Assembly (NCBI GenBank): GCA_031263875.1
Contig: JAISEX010000050.1
Location: 1 to 6,422 of the forward strand
Direction: 5' to 3'
Origin: Eubacteriales Family XIII. Incertae Sedis bacterium
GTDB taxonomy: Bacteria > Bacillota > Clostridia > Peptostreptococcales > Anaerovoracaceae
DNA: 6,422 nt
In this document: piece after piece, positions 5,884 to 6,422 of the stretch
Numbering within the stretch: position 1 is the first letter of the stretch
How the letters are laid out: every line of letters begins with the position of its first letter
Position numbers and translations under genes: made by a program
The notes under the pieces: generated by a model
The model's input: the letters and a program-made list of their open reading frames with translations, nothing else
Told to the model about the DNA's origin: nothing
The model's database searches: none

Positions 5884-6422
5884 GGTGGGGTCGCAGTCGG
5901 GTTTTGGGTTGGTCGAGGCGGTTTCGGGCGGAGCAGCTTCGTTTAATTTGCACCATAGAGGGCACTGATCAAGTAATTTAATACACGAAGGTGCTTTTTC
6001 GAGATCGCGGTCGGGGGTTGGAATGGCCGTTGAGGCGTCCGGCTTAGTTTCGGGATGAGTAACTTCGCTTAATTTGTGCCATAGAGGACATCGTTCAAGT
6101 AATTTAATACACAAAGGCTTGCTTTCACTTCCAAATAATTTGGGGAAATATTTCTTGAGAAAACTTTTTATATGCGAAGTTTTTTCAATATCTACGATAG
6201 AATAGTCCATGTTGATTTCAGGCAGCTTGTCACCGGATTCTGGTTTGGCATAATGAAGGACAGCGTTTAGGTAGCTTAATATCAGCATTCTCTGCATACG
6301 AATAGATTTGATAAAGAGAAGCGCAAGTCCTCTACAAAGGAAAAACGCGCCTATCACAACAAGAAATGTTTTCAATAAAAACAAGAAAAACGGAAGAATG
6401 ATAATGGGATCAGCATTAGCGA
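5878..6422 (-). CDS. Unrecognised membrane-anchored repeat protein (5' end outside the window)
   Basis: An open frame runs leftward from the right edge to a TAA at 5878-5880; its start is probably outside the window. At least 181 residues are visible. They begin with a strongly hydrophobic stretch of about 32 residues (6406 down to about 6310), consistent with one long or two short membrane segments, then a basic region. After a middle part (about 6290-6130) the C-terminal third carries two repeats of CIKLL(E/D)(R/Q)CPLW(H/C)KL(S/N)E....PET, each ending in a Pro/Asp-rich stretch. I recognise no family. The 5' half of the gene (about 6120-6422) is clearly A+T-rich, roughly 30-40% G+C in the lines counted, unlike the adjacent operon, which hints at a different origin. 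A TTG at 6384 is a possible internal start with no obvious Shine-Dalgarno. It converges on the hydrolase gene with a 6-nt overlap and no terminator between. Confidence 0.55.
   Translation of the reverse strand, partial: ANADPIIILPFFLFLLKTFLVVIGAFFLCRGLALLFIKSIRMQRMLILSYLNAVLHYAKPESGDKLPEINMDYSIVDIEKTSHIKSFLKKYFPKLFGSESKPLCIKLLERCPLWHKLSEVTHPETKPDASTAIPTPDRDLEKAPSCIKLLDQCPLWCKLNEAAPPETASTNPKPDCDPTS
5889..6117 (-). repeat. Tandem duplication inside the minus-strand gene
   Basis: Two diverged copies at about 5889-5991 and 6003-6117. The best-conserved 55 nt (5937-5991 and 6063-6117, offset 126) match at 47 positions, including AAGTAATTTAATACAC exactly. The outer parts (TCGCAGTCGG at 5891, TCGCGGTCGG at 6005) are offset by 114, so one copy has a 12-nt in-frame indel. 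In protein terms the unit is about 38-42 residues. Confidence 0.8.

Noticed and set aside
1..6422. CRISPR array, tRNA, rRNA or insertion sequence
   Set aside because: No regularly spaced direct repeats, no tRNA-like cloverleaf, no rRNA sequence and no transposase motif were seen on either strand.

Overview
The window is a stretch of bacterial chromosome whose core is a five-gene, same-strand operon (about 851-5883), rich in G+C and tightly packed. In order it encodes a 3-oxoacid CoA-transferase alpha subunit, its beta subunit, a thiolase, a PLP-dependent class III aminotransferase and a metallo-beta-lactamase-fold hydrolase. Strong Shine-Dalgarno sequences, 16-nt and 4-nt gene overlaps and short gaps support co-transcription. 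The gene content suggests an anaerobic amino-acid or organic-acid fermenter, perhaps of the Clostridia/Firmicutes or Synergistota type. That placement is a guess from enzyme style and base composition; no phylogenetic marker is present.

Region 1-400 has no convincing gene. It is full of G+C-rich inverted repeats, including a perfect hairpin at 24-42 and a long imperfect hairpin at 333-376, and reads like dispersed intergenic repeat DNA. An A+T-rich patch follows at about 402-455. It holds a perfect 9-bp dyad whose core, TTGTTAA-N4-TTAACAA at 417-434, matches the variant of the Rex (NADH/NAD+ sensing repressor) operator known from clostridia. It lies among promoter-like hexamers. Next comes about 400 nt of non-coding, structure-rich DNA with three TGAACCGC repeats, then a second possible promoter just before the first gene.

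The enzymes fit one route. The aminotransferase could convert a beta-amino acid (for example 3-aminobutyrate) to a 3-oxoacid such as acetoacetate, the CoA-transferase would activate it to the 3-oxoacyl-CoA, and the thiolase would cleave that to acetyl-CoA plus an acyl-CoA. Substrate identity is inference. The role of the MBL-fold protein (all metal ligands present) is unknown; a thioesterase or glyoxalase-II-like activity is one option. A Rex site would make sense for such a fermentation operon. The 106 nt between thiolase and aminotransferase hold an orphan strong Shine-Dalgarno and a 12-bp palindrome.

After the operon, a convergent gene on the minus strand (5878 to the right edge, 5' end outside the window) overlaps the hydrolase gene by 6 nt. 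It encodes an unrecognised protein with a hydrophobic N-terminal segment and two copies of a Cys-containing repeat (CIKLL..CPLW.KL.E....PET). Its 5' half is much richer in A+T than the operon.
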